From the NCBI GenBank assembly GCA_020724025.1, contig DYHU01000198.1, positions 1 to 7,359 on the forward strand: a stretch of DNA of 7,359 nucleotides, written 5' to 3'. The stretch comes from Syntrophorhabdus sp. GTDB taxonomy: Bacteria; Desulfobacterota; BSN033; UBA1163. The notes under the pieces were generated by a model that worked only from the letters and a program-made list of their open reading frames with translations, searched no databases and was not told the DNA's origin. A program made the position numbers and the translations under genes. Positions 5,309-7,359 of this stretch are shown one piece after another (within the stretch, counting starts at the first letter, position 1; every line of letters starts with the position of its first letter).

Positions 5309-7267
5309 TCAGGCAGCATCCAGTTCTCTTCGTTTGGCCATATCAAAGAGGACGCGATCCCTGGCCTTGTCAATGCCGAGGGCTTTCCGCTTCTTATCGA
5401 TGTGTTCGATCATCAATTTTGCGGCTTTTATGGGATCGGGTTCAAAGCCCCACTTTCCCTTTAAACTGTTTTCAAATTCCTCAAAGAGAAGTTTCGTTAC
5501 CTCTTCACTTCCTGTGGTCGGCCAGGTCACGCCGAATACGGTGAAGATCCCTGAAGCGACAAAATAGTGGCCAATGGCGATCGCCTTTTCGCTCATCCAC
5601 TCCAGCGCCGCACCGGCTGCAGGAAGGTCACTGATATCATCTCCCAGACCTCCGTCCTTGACCACGGCCGTGGCCGCCATCAGAATCCGGCTGTTATCCA
5701 CACAGGCGCCCATATGGAGGACGGGCGGGATGCCTACTGCCTCGCAGACAGAGGCCAGGCCGTCTCCTGCATATTGCCTTGCGGCTTCCGGAGTGAGGAG
5801 ACCGCCTTTGCCTGCGGCCATGGCGCTACAGCCGGTGACGAGGACGATCACATCGTTCTTGATCAATTCCTTGATGAGGGTGAAGTTGGGATCATCGTGA
5901 GTGACGCGGGCGTTGTTACAACCCACCACGCCTGCAATGCCACGAATCCGACCGTTGATGATATTGTCGTTGAGAGGCCGGTAAGAGGCCCGGAACATCC
6001 CACCTAAAAGATAGTTGATCGTCTCATGGCTGAATCCCACGACCGTATCGGCTGTCTCGGACGGGATGTCCACATTGGGTTTGCGATTCTTAAAGTTTTC
6101 GATAGCCTCCATGATAATCTTCTTCGCCACATTGGGAGCGCGATGTTCGTCAAATTCTATGTGCATGGCTCCTTCGATCTTGGCCCGGGGCGATGTGGTG
6201 ATGAGCTTGGTGTGGTAGCACTTGGCCACCTGTGCCAAAGACTGCATCTCGCATTGAACATCGACCACCATGGCATCGACCACACCGGTGACAATGGCCA
6301 ATTCCTGCTGCAAAAAATTTCCTCCCACCGGAATCCCGTGGCGCATCAGGACCTCATTGGCGGAACAGCACATCCCTGTGAGATTGATTCCTTTTGCGCC
6401 CACCGATCGGGCGGCCTTCTGGATTTCGGGATCCTGTAGCACTCCGACGATGATCTCAGGAAGAAGGGGTTCGTGTCCGTGGATGACCAGATTGACCTCA
6501 TCCTTTTTAAGGACGCCGAGATTGATCTTTCCGTATACAGGGACGGGTGTTCCGAAAAGGACATCCTGGAGCTCGGTGGAGATCATTGAGCCTCCCCATC
6601 CATCGGCCAAAGCGCACCGGGCCGCCGCATAGAGAAGGTCCTTATATTCCTGATCCACTCCCATGCAGGTTCGATGTAAGAGCTCCACGACTTCCCGATC
6701 GATCCCACGTGGAAGGATCCCAAGATTTCTCCAGATCTGCTGTCTTTTGAGGGGAGCCCTCCTGGCAAAGAGAATCTCCCCTTCCTGCCGTCCGAATTCG
6801 GATAGAGCCTTCTCGCCCACATCGATGGCAATCTCCCGGACGGATCGGTTTCCGATCTCAATCCCGAGGTCCATTGCCAGTTGATAGAGTTTCTGCTCGT
6901 CCTTGATTTCAAAACCAGGGACCTTGCCTTTGGCCGTGGCCAGAAAGACTTCAGTCACACCTCGTGCATGGTCGGAGTGGGCGGCTGTTCCTGCGGCCAC
7001 CATCCGCGCAAAATTGCGGGCGGAGATCGTCTCTGCCGTTGCACCACAGAGTCCCACCCTTCTGGTCTTCTCCTCTCCCTTCTTTTTGGGAGCGGGGACG
7101 CGACAGGGTCCCATGACGCAGTTTTTGCAACAGCTTCCCTCTGCTCCGATGGGACAGGGTTTCATGGCATCGGCCCTGTCAAAGATGGTTTCACAACCAT
7201 CGGCCTGTGCCTTCTTCAACATATGAATCGTTGCCGGATCAATGCTCTTCTTTTCCAAATCGGACAT
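5309..7267 (-). CDS. acsA: Ni-Fe-S carbon monoxide dehydrogenase catalytic subunit, CODH/ACS beta subunit
   Basis: This enzyme interconverts CO2 and CO with ferredoxin-type electron carriers and, in complex with AcsB, feeds CO to acetyl-CoA synthesis. It is cytoplasmic and homodimeric within the complex. The protein has 652 residues (Moorella AcsA 674, R. rubrum CooS 639). D-cluster ligands shared by the dimer are C38 and C46. B-cluster ligands are C47, C50, C55 and C74 (CCKNC, GPCR, GLCGA). C-cluster ligands are H265 (HGHEP), C301 (GMCCSANE), C339 (DVQCEMQ), C450 (VVGCNN), C480 (VTGCSA) and C522 (GACVDNSR). K561 in WMSEKA is the catalytic lysine. The ATG at 7267 (MSDLEKK) has GGGAGG 5 nt upstream. 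Earlier in-frame ATGs at 7345 and 7324 lack a ribosome binding site and would add a low-complexity leader. Synteny with acsB, acsC and acsE marks it as the ACS-linked acsA type rather than a free-standing cooS. No cooC is seen beside it. Confidence 0.97.
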   Translation of the reverse strand: MSDLEKKSIDPATIHMLKKAQADGCETIFDRADAMKPCPIGAEGSCCKNCVMGPCRVPAPKKKGEEKTRRVGLCGATAETISARNFARMVAAGTAAHSDHARGVTEVFLATAKGKVPGFEIKDEQKLYQLAMDLGIEIGNRSVREIAIDVGEKALSEFGRQEGEILFARRAPLKRQQIWRNLGILPRGIDREVVELLHRTCMGVDQEYKDLLYAAARCALADGWGGSMISTELQDVLFGTPVPVYGKINLGVLKKDEVNLVIHGHEPLLPEIIVGVLQDPEIQKAARSVGAKGINLTGMCCSANEVLMRHGIPVGGNFLQQELAIVTGVVDAMVVDVQCEMQSLAQVAKCYHTKLITTSPRAKIEGAMHIEFDEHRAPNVAKKIIMEAIENFKNRKPNVDIPSETADTVVGFSHETINYLLGGMFRASYRPLNDNIINGRIRGIAGVVGCNNARVTHDDPNFTLIKELIKNDVIVLVTGCSAMAAGKGGLLTPEAARQYAGDGLASVCEAVGIPPVLHMGACVDNSRILMAATAVVKDGGLGDDISDLPAAGAALEWMSEKAIAIGHYFVASGIFTVFGVTWPTTGSEEVTKLLFEEFENSLKGKWGFEPDPIKAAKLMIEHIDKKRKALGIDKARDRVLFDMAKRRELDAA

Positions 7268-7272
7268 GTATT

Positions 7273-7278
7273 CCTCCC
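7273..7278 (-). promoter_or_regulatory. Shine-Dalgarno sequence that fixes the acsA start
   Basis: GGGAGG on the minus strand, 5 nt before the ATG at 7267. It supports MSDLEKK as the start over the upstream ATGs at 7324 and 7345. Confidence 0.8.
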
Positions 7279-7284
7279 TTATAA

Positions 7285-7300
7285 CCCCCCATCTCCCCCC
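7285..7300 (-). repeat. G-tract motif in the acsA leader
   Basis: The minus strand reads GGGGGG-AGAT-GGGGGG, 7 nt upstream of the GGGAGG ribosome binding site. Together the three G-runs could form a weak G-rich structure near the translation start. A similar GGGGGATGGGGGG pattern is common in dispersed intergenic repeats, so this may be the end of another such repeat. I see no convincing -35/-10 promoter in 7301-7359. Confidence 0.4.
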
Positions 7301-7359
7301 TTTACTAAACTGATCCTTACCCATAAGTGGGGGCGCTGGACACAAGGGTTAAGTTTAAT

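Noticed and set aside
7268..7345. Longer acsA starting at 7345 or 7324
   Set aside because: Those ATGs lack a ribosome binding site and encode a leader unlike other CODHs. GGGAGG 5 nt before the ATG at 7267 gives the normal family start.

Overview
The window carries the catalytic core of the Wood-Ljungdahl (reductive acetyl-CoA) pathway. Four large genes lie on the minus strand and are read from right to left. They are acsA (also called cooS; Ni-Fe-S carbon monoxide dehydrogenase), acsB (acetyl-CoA synthase with a complete A-cluster), acsC (large subunit of the corrinoid iron-sulfur protein, CFeSP) and acsE (methyltetrahydrofolate:CFeSP methyltransferase). The metal and substrate ligands known from the Moorella and Carboxydothermus enzymes can be located in acsA, acsB and acsE, and the Fe-S cysteines in acsC, so all four look functional.

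How the genes work together: AcsE moves the methyl group of methyl-tetrahydrofolate to the cobamide of CFeSP, of which AcsC is the large subunit. AcsA reduces CO2 to CO (or oxidises CO) at its C-cluster and passes CO through the AcsA-AcsB complex. AcsB joins methyl, CO and CoA into acetyl-CoA at its Ni-Ni-[4Fe-4S] A-cluster. The route can run for carbon fixation or, in reverse, for acetate oxidation. The CFeSP small subunit (acsD), the maturation ATPase (cooC/acsF) and the corrinoid reductive activator (acsV) are not in the window and would have to be encoded elsewhere.

Layout: 2-145 (+) is the 3' end of a small gene that looks like a RelE/ParE-type toxin and converges on acsE. Then come acsE (172-1074), a 223-bp spacer with a 126-bp palindromic MITE-like repeat and a 7-bp tandem array, acsC (1298-2644), a 104-bp spacer filled by an imperfect long hairpin, acsB (2749-4956, GTG start), a 352-bp spacer with several nested repeats, acsA (5309-7267), and a 92-bp leader with G-rich tracts. 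Every acs gene has a good Shine-Dalgarno sequence.

Organism: a strict anaerobe with a bacterial-type ACS (N-terminal CODH-binding domain present) and H4folate-type methyl chemistry. The roughly 300-residue AcsE and the repeat-rich spacers suggest a Desulfobacterota (deltaproteobacterial) or Nitrospirota-like genome, perhaps an environmental assembly. That placement is inference. I see no new enzyme system. The least-explained content is the repeat in each of the three spacers between the acs genes, especially the inverted repeat pair between acsA and acsB, which holds a canonical G-quadruplex motif on the transcript strand.
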